Both the position numbers and the translations under genes were made by a program. The notes under the pieces are model-generated. The model had not been told where the DNA came from. It saw only the letters and a program-made list of their open reading frames with translations, and searched no databases. From a bacterium EF100-94H03 bin56 (lineage in GTDB: Bacteria; Pseudomonadota; Alphaproteobacteria; SP197): 64,000 nt of DNA. The stretch lies in the NCBI GenBank assembly GCA_002238685.1, contig MPMV01000002.1:62001-126000 (forward strand), given 5' to 3'. This document shows positions 51,153-60,061 of the stretch, one piece after another (positions within the stretch are counted from its first letter, which is position 1; every line of letters begins with the position of its first letter).

Positions 51153-52192
51153 GCGGCAAAAGCTCCCTCAATCCTGTCACGGGCAGCGCTCAGGAACTCT
51201 TCTGTCACGTCGAAGTCGTTGGCGATGCCGTAGGCGAGGCTCTCCCGCTCGACGAAGGTCTTCAGCCCGCGCACGGCTTCGAAGACGTCGCGCCACGTCA
51301 CGTTCATGGCGGCGGGGCGAATGTCGAGGCCAAGACGGGTTACCGCGCCGAGCAGTTCATCAACACGCTGACCGTGCATCATCGCGCCGAGAACGAGGCC
51401 CAGACACACCGCCTGGCCATGCAGGAACGTTTTCCCCGTTCCCGCTTCGAGGGCATAGAAGATGTAGTGTTCGACACCTTCGATGTGACGCGGATTCCAG
51501 CCGGCTCCGTGGTAGGAGGCGCCGCCCCATTTCAGGCCATCGACCAGAATCCGGATGCCCCGCGGCGAAAGCGTCCTGATTTCGTCAAGTTCGGCCAGCG
51601 CCGCCTCGGCCTTCGCCAGCGAGATGGCCGCAAGGCTGTCATCGTAGGGCCAGCGTGGCTCGCACTTTCCCCGGGCCTCGGCGTGACGCCAGTCCATGAC
51701 GCCTGTGACGAAGCACAAGACGTCGCCCACGCCGCCAACGTTGAGCGCGCGGGGGGCGGACTCGATGATGTCGAGATCGATGTAGACGGTCTGCGGGACC
51801 GCCCATCCGACATACCTGACGATGCTGTCTTCCCGGATCCCCGCACGATGTCCGAAGACGGCATCGACGGAAAGTGATGTCGGAAACTGGAAGAGCGGCA
51901 GGTTGCGACGCCAGGCGACATACTTGGCGGCATCGATCGCCTGACCACCTCCCAGACCGACGACCGAGGCAACGTCCGCCAGCGTCTCGAGATCGGCTTC
52001 CAGCACAGCACGTTCCATGGAACGCACCATGTAGGGCACGGCATCGTCCGGCAGGGAGTCGCGAAAGAGGGGCCAGAGATCCTCCATCGTCACGACCAGC
52101 ATGTGCGGACGCACGAAGTTCGCCGCTTCACGTAGAAGGTTGCGTCCGAAGACGGTCGTAAACTGCGGGATATCGGATTCCTTGAACGGCAT
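51149..52192 (-). CDS. Glycerol-1-phosphate-dehydrogenase-like (iron-containing ADH fold) protein, copy 2
   Basis: This 347-residue paralog of the gene at 47214-48272 shares VVTMEDLWPLF, VGLGGGQAIDAAKYVAWRRN, GGVGDVLCFVTGVMDWRHAE and SYHGAGWNPRHIEGVEHYIF. The histidines of the last block are the likely metal ligands. Two different copies in one operon suggest two successive or parallel oxidations of related hydroxyl compounds. It begins immediately after the permease gene (three bases) and overlaps RidA by four bases. Archaeal-type lipid synthesis is unlikely in this setting. Confidence 0.78.
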   Translation of the reverse strand: MPFKESDIPQFTTVFGRNLLREAANFVRPHMLVVTMEDLWPLFRDSLPDDAVPYMVRSMERAVLEADLETLADVASVVGLGGGQAIDAAKYVAWRRNLPLFQFPTSLSVDAVFGHRAGIREDSIVRYVGWAVPQTVYIDLDIIESAPRALNVGGVGDVLCFVTGVMDWRHAEARGKCEPRWPYDDSLAAISLAKAEAALAELDEIRTLSPRGIRILVDGLKWGGASYHGAGWNPRHIEGVEHYIFYALEAGTGKTFLHGQAVCLGLVLGAMMHGQRVDELLGAVTRLGLDIRPAAMNVTWRDVFEAVRGLKTFVERESLAYGIANDFDVTEEFLSAARDRIEGAFAA

Positions 52193-52195
52193 GGT

Positions 52196-53053
52196 TCAGC
52201 CCTTGACTGCGCCAAGGGACAGCCCCTTGACGATGTGTTTCTGTGCGGCGACTGCGAACAGCAGCATCGGCACGATGGCAATGATCGACGCGGCTGTCAT
52301 CGCACCCCAGTCAAGCGCCGCATAGCCACGGAAACTCGTTATCCCGAGCGTGACCGTCTCCGCCCTGGAGAATGTCAGGCCCAGTGCGATGGCAAGTTCG
52401 TTCCAGATCCAGATGGCGTTCAGGACGGCCGTGGCAGCCATCCCGGGCAGGGTGCACGGTACGTAGATCCTCGTCAGGATCTGCCAGTTGGACGCGCCTT
52501 CGATGCGCGCGGCCTCGTCGATGGCCGGATTGATCTCGCGGAAGAACGAACTCAGGAGCCAGATCGACAGCGGCAGGACATGCACCTGGTACATGAGGGC
52601 GAGGCCGACATGGGTGTCATAGAGCCCTGTCCACTGGTAGAGAGAGAACATCGGAATGACGAAGAGAAATTCGGGAAGCATGTAGGCAAGGATCAGCCAG
52701 ACGCCGACGAGGTTCCGGCCCCTGATCTTCATCCGAACGATGGCATAGGCGGTCGGAATGGCGATGGCGAGCGACAGGGCCACGCCGATGGCCGTGATGA
52801 TGACGGAGTTCAGGAACGTGTACTTGAACGTCTCGTGGCTCCAGAGCTTGAGGTAGTTGGCCGTTGTCGGATCGAAGATCCAGAGCGGAGGGCTGGCAAG
52901 GCCATCGCGCCTGGACTTGAGCGAGACCGTCAGCACCCAGTAGACCGGGAACAGACTGAACAGGATCATGGCGCCGGTGAAGGCATAGGCCCACGCCCGG
53001 GAGAGGCCTTGTCCCCGACCGTCGTGGAACTGCAGGGCGGTGCGCGCCGTCAT
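52196..53053 (-). CDS. Sugar ABC transporter permease, MalG/UgpE type
   Basis: This 285-residue permease has a first helix AYAFTGAMILFSLFPVYWVL. The EAA loop is INPAIDEAARIEGASNWQIL, followed by the MalG-type tail VTLGITSFRGYAALDWGAMT and then AAQKHIVKGLSLGAVKG. It overlaps the upstream permease by four bases. The CUT1-type transporter would import an oligosaccharide, polyol or sugar derivative. Confidence 0.9.
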   Translation of the reverse strand: MTARTALQFHDGRGQGLSRAWAYAFTGAMILFSLFPVYWVLTVSLKSRRDGLASPPLWIFDPTTANYLKLWSHETFKYTFLNSVIITAIGVALSLAIAIPTAYAIVRMKIRGRNLVGVWLILAYMLPEFLFVIPMFSLYQWTGLYDTHVGLALMYQVHVLPLSIWLLSSFFREINPAIDEAARIEGASNWQILTRIYVPCTLPGMAATAVLNAIWIWNELAIALGLTFSRAETVTLGITSFRGYAALDWGAMTAASIIAIVPMLLFAVAAQKHIVKGLSLGAVKG

Positions 53054-53931
53054 GCGGCGTCTTCACCGCGCCGCTGCAGCGCCTGCAACGCCAAAGAAAT
53101 GACGAGAATAAGGAGCGAGAACAAGATCATCGTCGCCATCGCCTTGCCGATCTGCTGATAGCTGTACGCGGTACGGTAGACGAAGGTCTGCACGACTTCG
53201 GTTGCCAGGGCCGGTCCGCCACCGGTCGTGCCGAAAACGATGTCAAAGACCTTCAGGGTGTCGATGGCGCGGATGATGACGACGGTGATCAGCAGCGAGC
53301 GAAGCATCGGCAGCTTGATGAACCAGAAGATGGTGAACTCGCTCGCACCCTCGACACGGGCAGCCTCGACAGGCTCCGCCGGCAAGCTTCGCAATCCGGC
53401 AAGCATGATGATGAAGACGAAGGCGGTCTGCCACCAGACATCGACCGCGACGATGGATGCCATCGCCGTTTCTGCGGCTCCGTAGAAGGCCGAAGGGCCC
53501 AGGCCGAACACACCGATCAGGTGATTGATGATGCCGAGGAAGGGATCGAACATGACCTTCGACATCAGGGCAACGACGATGCCCGAAACCATGAGCGGCA
53601 GCATGATGACCGCGCGGATAAGATCCGTCCGGATGGCCAGCCTGTCTACTTGCACCGCGAGGTAGAACCCCAGTGCGATCTCGATGGCCGTCGCCGAGGC
53701 GGCGAACACCACCGTGTTCCTCATGACGCTCCAGAACTCGGCGTCGGCGAGAAGGTTGGCATAGTTCGCCCAGCCAACAAACTCGAACTGGTTGCCCCAG
53801 TTCCAGTTGGTGAACGACACCGCCAGTCCGAACCCGACGGGGTAGACTGACGTGAACGCGAGAACCAGGAGGCAGGGCAGGACGAACCAGAAGGCCGATG
53901 CGCTGCCGAGGCACCTGAGCGCAGACGTCAT
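53050..53931 (-). CDS. Sugar ABC transporter permease, MalF/UgpA type
   Basis: This permease of about 293 residues starts at the ATG at 53931, preceded by GGAGAG; the frame is open to 54081 over the end of the binding-protein gene. The first helix is ASAFWFVLPCLLVLAFTSVY. SFTNWNWGNQFEFVGWANYA is the classic MalF-type periplasmic start. The EAA loop is AEPVEAARVEGASEFTIFWF. It pairs with the MalG-type subunit and the ATPase at 49597-50640. Confidence 0.9.
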   Translation of the reverse strand: MTSALRCLGSASAFWFVLPCLLVLAFTSVYPVGFGLAVSFTNWNWGNQFEFVGWANYANLLADAEFWSVMRNTVVFAASATAIEIALGFYLAVQVDRLAIRTDLIRAVIMLPLMVSGIVVALMSKVMFDPFLGIINHLIGVFGLGPSAFYGAAETAMASIVAVDVWWQTAFVFIIMLAGLRSLPAEPVEAARVEGASEFTIFWFIKLPMLRSLLITVVIIRAIDTLKVFDIVFGTTGGGPALATEVVQTFVYRTAYSYQQIGKAMATMILFSLLILVISLALQALQRRGEDAA

Positions 53932-54016
53932 GGTGCTCTCCGGACCGGAAAGCTGGATGAACTTCCCGGAAAGATGCCCCGGATGGCAGGAAATTGCCAT
54001 CCGGGGCGAGGCGCAT

Positions 54017-55384
54017 TCAGTTGGCGAGCATTGTCTCGAAGTCGGCCTGGGCCGAGGCGCCGGCCTCGGCTGGGTCCGCACCGCCGTAGATGTCCTGAAT
54101 CACGTCAACGATGCGCAGCGCGAACTCGCTCCAGCCGGCGCGCTGAACAACCGACGTCTGCGAGTTCGGCATGGCCGCAGCAACGGCGTCGACATACGTC
54201 TGGGGGAAGCTCGCCGCATACTCGGGATCCTGCCACGTCGACAGACGCGGGGCGCCGCCGTGCAGCTTGCCGATGGCAGTCGCGTTGTCGGTGTTCGACA
54301 TGTACTGGATGAAGAGCCAGCCGGCATCGGGCGACGCGGCGTTCTGCGGAATTCCGAAACCCCATTGCCAGTGGGCCGTGTAGGGCGCGCCCTCGGCGTT
54401 GTCGACGGGGATGACCGAGTAGCCGATCCTGCCGGCGACAAGGCTGTCGTCCGGGTTCTCGAAGCCGGGCGCGAAGAGGCTTGCGTCAATGAAGAACGCC
54501 GCACCGCCGGCCATGAAGAACTGCGAGGCATCGGGCCAGTCCATGGCCTGGATGTTGACGGGACCGGCTTTCATCAGTTCCGCATAGTTCGCGAGCCCCC
54601 GCACGATATCGGGATCGTCCATCCTCGGCTTCGACCAGTCGCCGTCGAACCAGACGTTGTGGGGAGCGGAGCGGTCGGCCGCACCGACCGAGTTGTTCAC
54701 GAAACCGGTGACGGTATCGATCAGCGTGTCCGACCGGATGCCACGGAGGACGGCGCCCGCGATGGCGCCCTCGCTTTCCTCCTTCACCTCGCGCGCCGCT
54801 GCGATCAGTTCTGCCATCGTTGTCGGCATCTGGCCGTCAAGATACTGGTTCACGTGATCCATGTTGGCGAACAGGATGTAGGTCTCGAACGATGCCGGGA
54901 TACCGTGGTACTCCCAACGGCCGTCGATGTCGTACTTCGTTGCATCAAGGAAGCCTGCCGGGATGTCATCCAGATTGTAGTCGGGGGCCGTGAGATCGGG
55001 GCTGTCGATGAAACCCTGAAGGGAATGGACGAGGCCATTGGTGTGCTGGGTGTAGGCCGTGGAATCCATCGGCAGGAAGTAGACGTCCATCTGCGAGTTG
55101 CCGCCGGAGCCGCGCAGCGCCACTTCCATGCGGTCGAAGTAGAGATCTTCGGCCATGGTCTGCAGGGTGACGTCGATCCCGGTGTCGGCCTCAAACTGGT
55201 CGAGCACCACACGCACGCCGTCGGTGACGGGATGTTCCGGCATCATGACCGTGATCGACTCTCCCGAGAGCTGGTCCCACGAAAAGTCGGCAGCGGCGAC
55301 CGTGGCACTGACCGCAAGGGCCACCGACGATGCGGTGACCAGCTTGGTCGCTCTGACAAGGGCTCCTCTCCGCGATGTGTTCAT
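54017..55384 (-). CDS. Sugar ABC transporter substrate-binding protein (CUT1 type)
   Basis: This extracellular binding protein (about 455 residues) leads the operon. The ATG at 55384 follows a GGAGG site. The signal has an RR pair (NTSRRGALVRATKLV) and a hydrophobic run ending AVSATVAAADF. The mature part opens ESITVMMPEHPVTDGVRVVL and has the DQFEADTGIDVTLQTMAED and YFLPMDS blocks of family 1 binding proteins. An inverted repeat just upstream is a likely operator for the divergent GntR regulator. The ligand is not deducible. Confidence 0.88.
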   Translation of the reverse strand: MNTSRRGALVRATKLVTASSVALAVSATVAAADFSWDQLSGESITVMMPEHPVTDGVRVVLDQFEADTGIDVTLQTMAEDLYFDRMEVALRGSGGNSQMDVYFLPMDSTAYTQHTNGLVHSLQGFIDSPDLTAPDYNLDDIPAGFLDATKYDIDGRWEYHGIPASFETYILFANMDHVNQYLDGQMPTTMAELIAAAREVKEESEGAIAGAVLRGIRSDTLIDTVTGFVNNSVGAADRSAPHNVWFDGDWSKPRMDDPDIVRGLANYAELMKAGPVNIQAMDWPDASQFFMAGGAAFFIDASLFAPGFENPDDSLVAGRIGYSVIPVDNAEGAPYTAHWQWGFGIPQNAASPDAGWLFIQYMSNTDNATAIGKLHGGAPRLSTWQDPEYAASFPQTYVDAVAAAMPNSQTSVVQRAGWSEFALRIVDVIQDIYGGADPAEAGASAQADFETMLAN

Positions 55385-55422
55385 CGTATCCTCCGTGTGT
55401 TCTGACAGCCTGCTGACCAGGC

Positions 55423-55466
55423 ATTGGTCAACCGGATTTTCCAGGAACGGAAATCGGTTGACCAAT
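55423..55466. promoter_or_regulatory. Perfect 12-base inverted repeat, candidate GntR operator
   Basis: Arms ATTGGTCAACCG (55423-55434) and CGGTTGACCAAT (55455-55466) are exact reverse complements 20 bases apart. Each arm contains GGTCAACC or GGTTGACC, a half-site shape common for FadR-type GntR proteins. The repeat lies 39 bases upstream of the binding-protein gene and 105 bases before the regulator. Confidence 0.65.
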
Positions 55467-55570
55467 TGGCGCAGATGCTCAACCATTTGTCAATTCCCGT
55501 GTTCGTCGCCACGTGAGCATGACGCTGCCCTCCCGGAGCGCGGCCGGAGGGTCATTCGAAAGGAAACGTC

Positions 55571-56263
55571 GTGTCGATTGCCTTTGATGTGACCGACCGG
55601 GTTTATCGGGAGATCCGCGATCTCCTGCGCTCTGGCGACATTCTGCCCGGCCAGAGACTGCCCAACGAGCGCAAGCTGGCCGAGATGAGGGGGGCCTCAC
55701 GCACCCAGGTGCGCGATGCGCTTCTCATGCTCCAGAAGGAAGGGCTGGTCGAACGCAAGATCGGCAGCGGCACCTACCTGTCCGAGCGTGCGCCCCAGAT
55801 CATCGAGCTGGCAGACGCCGCGGTCCACATGTCGCCCGAGCGCTCCCACGGTTTCCACGAGACCCTTGAGGCGCGGCTGCTGGTCGAGCCATCGGTCGCG
55901 GCACGTGCCGCCGAGTCGCCGACACCGCAGTTCTGCACGGATCTCGAGGCGGCGCTGGAACGCATCCTGGCGGCGCCTACCTGGCTCCAGTTCAAGGAGG
56001 ATATCTACGCCTTCTCACGCCTCTACTACGTTGAGGCGGGCAACGACTTCCTGTGCTGGACCTTTGATCAGATTGTGGCCGCCCGTCGCGCGAACAAGTT
56101 TGACGGCGGGAGCGACCAGGCTCCGGTGGCCAACATTGTCCGCAAGCATTTCCACGACCGTCTGTCGAAGATTGCGGATGCCATAGCTTCCGGGGATCCC
56201 CAACGGGCCAGAGCCGAAGTGGAGAGCTTCCTGGTCGCCATGGCCGCTTCGTTGGCGCTTTGA
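55571..56263 (+). CDS. GntR-family (FadR/FCD type) transcriptional regulator
   Basis: This 230-residue regulator is divergent from the sugar-transporter operon. The winged helix is LPNERKLAEMRGASRTQVRD, then ALLMLQKEGLVERKIGSGTYL. The C-terminal FCD-type domain includes ETLEARLLVEPSVAARAAES and VRKHFHDRLSKIADAI, whose His residues match the metal/ligand site. The GTG start at 55571 follows AAAGGAAA. It most likely represses the operon at the inverted repeat between them and is released by a pathway metabolite. Confidence 0.87.
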   Translation: MSIAFDVTDRVYREIRDLLRSGDILPGQRLPNERKLAEMRGASRTQVRDALLMLQKEGLVERKIGSGTYLSERAPQIIELADAAVHMSPERSHGFHETLEARLLVEPSVAARAAESPTPQFCTDLEAALERILAAPTWLQFKEDIYAFSRLYYVEAGNDFLCWTFDQIVAARRANKFDGGSDQAPVANIVRKHFHDRLSKIADAIASGDPQRARAEVESFLVAMAASLAL

Positions 56264-56288
56264 CCGAACAGCGGGCCAGAACTTCAAG

Positions 56289-56666
56289 TCAGGGATCCCG
56301 CGACAGACCCTCGGCATCCAGGCGATCGAGATAGGCCTGCCAGATATCCTCCTGGTTGCAGCCGAGCTCGTGGAGATAGTTCCAGGAAAAGATGCCGGTA
56401 TCGTGCAGATCGTCGAACGCGATGCGTATGGCGTAGTTGCCGACGGGCTCCACCGACATGATGCCAACATGGCGGCGGCCGGGAACCGCCTTCTTCTGGC
56501 CCGCGCCATGGCCCTGGACCTCGGCCGAGGGGCTTTCGACACGCAGAAGCTCGGCGGGCAGGCTGACGGACGTGCCGTCGTCAAAGTCGATCTCGAGGGT
56601 CTTCTGTTGCGACTTCAGGCGGATTTCCAGAGGCCGATGGCGGCTGGGATGGGCCTCGCCTTTCAC
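56289..56666 (-). CDS. DUF971-family protein
   Basis: This 125-residue protein contains the DUF971 fold, also found as the N-terminal domain of gamma-butyrobetaine hydroxylase. Blocks seen are [40 protein letters not shown] and [10 protein letters not shown]. It is a conserved, uncharacterised cytoplasmic protein, possibly linked to iron-sulfur maintenance. Here it overlaps the Trm112-like gene by four bases, an arrangement often seen in alphaproteobacteria. Confidence 0.85.
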   Translation of the reverse strand: MKGEAHPSRHRPLEIRLKSQQKTLEIDFDDGTSVSLPAELLRVESPSAEVQGHGAGQKKAVPGRRHVGIMSVEPVGNYAIRIAFDDLHDTGIFSWNYLHELGCNQEDIWQAYLDRLDAEGLSRDP

Positions 56667-56854
56667 GTCTCCTCCCCATCGAGACGTCGCGCCTCGTCAA
56701 CCAGCATGATCGGGATGCCATCCCGGATTGGGTAGGCGAGACCCGCTTCGGCGCTCACCAGTTCCTGGCGTTCGCGATCCAGGGTGAGCGGTCCCTTGGT
56801 CAGCGGGCAGACCAGAATCTCGAGGAGCCGGGGATCAACGTCGGTTCCACTCAT
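56663..56854 (-). CDS. Trm112-family (UPF0434) protein
   Basis: This short protein of 63 residues has [20 protein letters not shown], then [20 protein letters not shown], the standard Trm112/UPF0434 pattern. Zinc-binding cysteines are reduced to the single Cys16, as is usual in the bacterial UPF0434 group. In eukaryotes Trm112 activates methyltransferases; the bacterial role is unclear. The start is the ATG at 56854. It is coupled to the DUF971 gene downstream. Confidence 0.85.
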   Translation of the reverse strand: MSGTDVDPRLLEILVCPLTKGPLTLDRERQELVSAEAGLAYPIRDGIPIMLVDEARRLDGEET

Positions 56855-57827
56855 CGCGTCAGCCTCCCGCAGGTATGTCCCGTGATGTCCATGTCGTCCT
56901 TCACTCCCGACGTGCACCTGATGCGCAGTTTGCCTGTTTCCATCAGTCAGCCGTAGTCCGAAGGTATCTACTCGACGCGTCCGCCTTGCTGCAATGGCGA
57001 AGTGAGACCGTCGATGCGCCCGAACAGATCGTTGGGCCACAATGGGCTCACAATGAACTCGATGTCCTCGCGGTGAACAGGGTTCTCTGTGCCGCACGCC
57101 GGAATTCGGCTGCGCGCGATGCCGTCGAGCTCGACGCACCGCTCGGCCCGCTGGTTTGGGCGGTGAGCGGCAAGCCACCCGACATGGCGCCCCCGTCCAT
57201 ATTGCGCGCCATTCGTGCCAACACCTTCGGCTACGTCGAGGAAGAGGTCGAGACCGTGCGTATGGAGGACGGTTCCAGGATGGAATGGCGGCGTCTGCGA
57301 CGAGTACTTGACCAGGCATTGGAGGTTGCCTCGGACTACTGCGCGCATATCGCTCCCATGAACATCCCGGCCGCCTGTTCGTCGAGGCTGATGACGCCAC
57401 GATCACTGACGGAACGGCCATGGCAAGGGCCATTCGGAATTCTTCCGGCATTCCGGTGATCGAAGGCAACTGACGGGAGCAGATCTTCAGTTGCGGCACT
57501 CTCGTCAGAGTCGTGGCTGATGCTTGTTTCGACATCTTCTGACGTCCCGCTGGCATCAATCGACCTTTCACCCTGGGACGCTCGGGATCACGATCAATCC
57601 TTCGTTGCGCACCACTGATCGACGGGACCGTGCAGGCCCTCGAAGCCGCGGTGTGTGCAGCATCTCCACTGCATGGCCGGCCTGCACCCAACCAGCGTTG
57701 CCGTTCAGGCATTGGTATCGAGCGTGCCGTCCGGGTCCGTCAGCGAATGAGCCGTCGACGAGCGCCATTACGGGAAAAGTCGTCGATCGCCTACAAGTAA
57801 AGTTTGTCTTCGTTCGACGACAATAGT
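56855..57827. other. Long stretch without a recognisable gene
   Basis: Nearly 1 kb separates Trm112 from hipB. A 194-residue forward frame (56875-57459) and overlapping reverse frames are open, but none shows a recognisable domain, ribosome-binding site or consistent codon bias. A fragment reading [20 protein letters not shown] at about 57385-57450 hints at a decayed gene. It interrupts an otherwise compact housekeeping cluster. Confidence 0.4.
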
Positions 57828-57848
57828 ATGAAGTTGGCGTTCGACGAC
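57811..57848 (+). repeat. Direct repeat around the hipB start
   Basis: CGTTCGACGAC occurs at 57811-57821 and 57838-57848, 27 bases apart, flanking the ATG at 57828. HipB binds repeated sites near its own promoter, so these may be operator half-sites; the second copy is inside the coding region. Confidence 0.35.
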
Positions 57849-58151
57849 TTTCGTAAGATCATGAGAATCCGAACCCCCCTGGACATCGGTCTGGCCATCC
57901 GCGACAGACGCCGCAAGCTCAAGCTGAGCCAGGCCGCGCTCGCCCGCAAGACGGGAGTCGGACGACAGTGGATTGTCGCTGTCGAGCACGGCAAGTCCCG
58001 TGCCGAGCTTGGCCTGGTTCTCCGCATCCTTTCCGTCCTCAAACTTCCGTTGACGATTGGACCCGACCATCGCCGGCTTGTGTTGGACGACGGCCCCGAC
58101 CCCGTCGATATTGACGCAATCGTGAATGCCGCCAGGGACGACCGCACGTGA
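57828..58151 (+). CDS. hipB: HipB-like Xre-family antitoxin
   Basis: This protein of about 107 residues has a helix-turn-helix: IRDRRRKLKLSQAALARKTG, then VGRQWIVAVEHGKSRAELGL, the typical HipB core. It would repress the operon and inhibit HipA. I use the ATG at 57828; a TTG at 57804 is in frame. Its stop overlaps the GTG start of hipA. A C-terminal tail (DGPDPVDIDAIVNAARDD) is longer than that of E. coli HipB, a common alphaproteobacterial form. Confidence 0.85.
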   Translation: MKLAFDDFRKIMRIRTPLDIGLAIRDRRRKLKLSQAALARKTGVGRQWIVAVEHGKSRAELGLVLRILSVLKLPLTIGPDHRRLVLDDGPDPVDIDAIVNAARDDRT

Positions 58152-59434
58152 CGAAGCTTCTTTTCGTCATCACCGATCGCCGGATCATGGGTGAGATCCG
58201 GCGTGACCGACGCGGCCGTCTCACATTCGTCTACGATGATCGCTGGCGATCCCTGGATAATGCCTACCCGCTTTCTCTCTCGATGCCGCTAGCCGCTTCC
58301 GAACATGAACACGCAAGGATCGAACCCTGGTTATGGGGGTTGCTTCCCGACAACGAGTTCATTCTGGACCGCTGGGGACAGCGGTTTCATGTATCGCCCC
58401 GCAACGCATTTGCCTTGCTCGGTGCGGTTGGGGAGGACTGCCCGGGTGCCATCCAACTGGTACGACCGGGCAGGGTCGACGATGTTCTCCAGGACGTTGA
58501 TCAGCAGATTGAGTGGTTGACCGAAGCCGACATCGCCGAACGCCTGCGTATCCTGAGACAAGATCAGGCGGCGTGGCGCATACCGCGCGACACCGGCCAA
58601 TTCAGTCTCCCCGGCGCCCAGCCGAAGACGGCGCTCATGTTCGACGGTCAGCGCTGGGGCGTTCCTTACGGCCCTGTGCCGACGACCCACATCCTGAAAC
58701 CGCCGCTGGATGGACTCGACGGTCACACCGAGAATGAACACCTGTGCCTGGCGCTGGCCCGGGCACTCGGATTGCCTGCGGCGCGCTCGGAGGTGCGTCG
58801 ATTCGAGGATGAACCGGCAATCATCGTGGAGCGATATGACCGACTCAGGCGCGCCGGTTCTATTCGGCGCCTTCACCAGGAAGACATGTGCCAGGTCCTT
58901 GGGATTCCCCCGACAAGGAAGTACCAGAATGAGGGCGGTCCCGGGTGCGCCGAATTGAGCGAGGCGATCCGGACGCACTCAGGAGAACCCGGTGACGACG
59001 CGTGGACCTTCGCGCGCGCCATCATGCTGAACTGGATCATCGGCGGCACCGACGCCCACGCAAAGAACTTCTCCATGCTCATCGGCGCGGCTGGTCGGGC
59101 GCGCCTGGCACCGCTCTACGACATGGCAAGCACACTGCCTTACGGATTCGATCCGATGAAGCTGAAGATGGCGACCAGGATCGGTGGCAAGTACCGGTTG
59201 GAAGAGGTCCGTTCACGCCATTGGGCGACCTTCGCAACACATGTACGCCTGCCGCCCGCTGAAGTCCTCGCCATGGGAATATCCATGGCCGAAACGGTTC
59301 CGGCGGCGTGTGGCAGGACAGTGGCTGACGCTCGGGCCAATGGGCTCGACCACCCAATTCTGCAGAGTATGACCGACATACTGAGCGCTCGCTCGAGTCT
59401 TTGTGCACGTGTCCTGGCAGCGCCGACCGGTTGA
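58148..59434 (+). CDS. hipA: HipA-like serine/threonine kinase toxin
   Basis: HipA phosphorylates an aminoacyl-tRNA synthetase (glutamyl-tRNA synthetase in E. coli) and induces persistence. This 428-residue protein has the N-terminal subdomain and the P-loop-type QFSLPGAQPK with Ser153, the likely autophosphorylation site. Catalytic GTDAHAKNFS carries Asp302, and the metal-binding Asp325 is in LAPLYDMAST. All key residues are present, so it looks active. The GTG start overlaps the hipB stop. The module has been placed into a gap of the conserved LON-thioredoxin-Trm112 cluster. Confidence 0.88.
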   Translation: MTKLLFVITDRRIMGEIRRDRRGRLTFVYDDRWRSLDNAYPLSLSMPLAASEHEHARIEPWLWGLLPDNEFILDRWGQRFHVSPRNAFALLGAVGEDCPGAIQLVRPGRVDDVLQDVDQQIEWLTEADIAERLRILRQDQAAWRIPRDTGQFSLPGAQPKTALMFDGQRWGVPYGPVPTTHILKPPLDGLDGHTENEHLCLALARALGLPAARSEVRRFEDEPAIIVERYDRLRRAGSIRRLHQEDMCQVLGIPPTRKYQNEGGPGCAELSEAIRTHSGEPGDDAWTFARAIMLNWIIGGTDAHAKNFSMLIGAAGRARLAPLYDMASTLPYGFDPMKLKMATRIGGKYRLEEVRSRHWATFATHVRLPPAEVLAMGISMAETVPAACGRTVADARANGLDHPILQSMTDILSARSSLCARVLAAPTG

Positions 59435-60061
59435 TCCGCGCTTGGTTGCCATGAGGGTGTTGCGGCACGCCGGAGAAAGTCGGTTCCGGCGGAAGGCTCT
59501 GGGACGGCCCTGGAGTTGCATCCGTTTGTGGGAAGGTCTTCCCGTTGCTGGTCACGATCTCCGGACAAACAGGGGATACCGAGGCGTTTGGTGGGGTTCC
59601 CGGCAACAAAGGCCAAGGTGTGGCGAATCTGGAATCCGGTGCGAAGACCCGGGCGACGATGGCGCGCAAGCGGCCGCTCGCCACAGTCGTTCCGGTCAGG
59701 CCGGTCAGGCGATCGCGGACATGGCCGCCGCCGACATCCTCCCGATGACGGCCCGGGCGCCATTCGCGAGCATCGAGAGGTTGGCGATGGCCCGCTTGTT
59801 GACTTCACGCCGGGCATGACCTCGATCTTGAGGGTCAAGGGGCGTCCGCATCGGAACGCGTTGACGGCCTTCACGTCCCCGTCACGCTGATTGCGCGGGT
59901 CGACAGGCTGGGTGCTGACGACATTGTCCGGCATTGCACCCTGCCGGGCCTGTTCGTCGCGGCCCGCTACCGGGGGCGTCATGTCACTGCCGGACGGGAT
60001 TGTCGTCGTCTTCCCGGCTGCCGATCTCGAGGAGGGTGGTGAGGATGTTGGCGCGTGGAAT
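59435..60061. other. Gap with duplicated LON gene end
   Basis: No intact gene. Bases 59983-60055 are a second copy of the 3' end of the LON-domain gene, annotated separately. The remainder shows no domain. Confidence 0.5.
59983..60055 (-). repeat. Displaced copy of the LON gene 3' end
   Basis: These 73 bases match 61285-61357 with five mismatches. On the minus strand they encode RANILTTLLEIGSREDDDNP and VRQ-stop; the intact gene ends RANILTTLLEIGSQEDDDSL and VRQ-stop. Weaker similarity continues about 100 bases beyond the stop in both copies. The two copies bracket the exonuclease-type gene. Confidence 0.8.
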
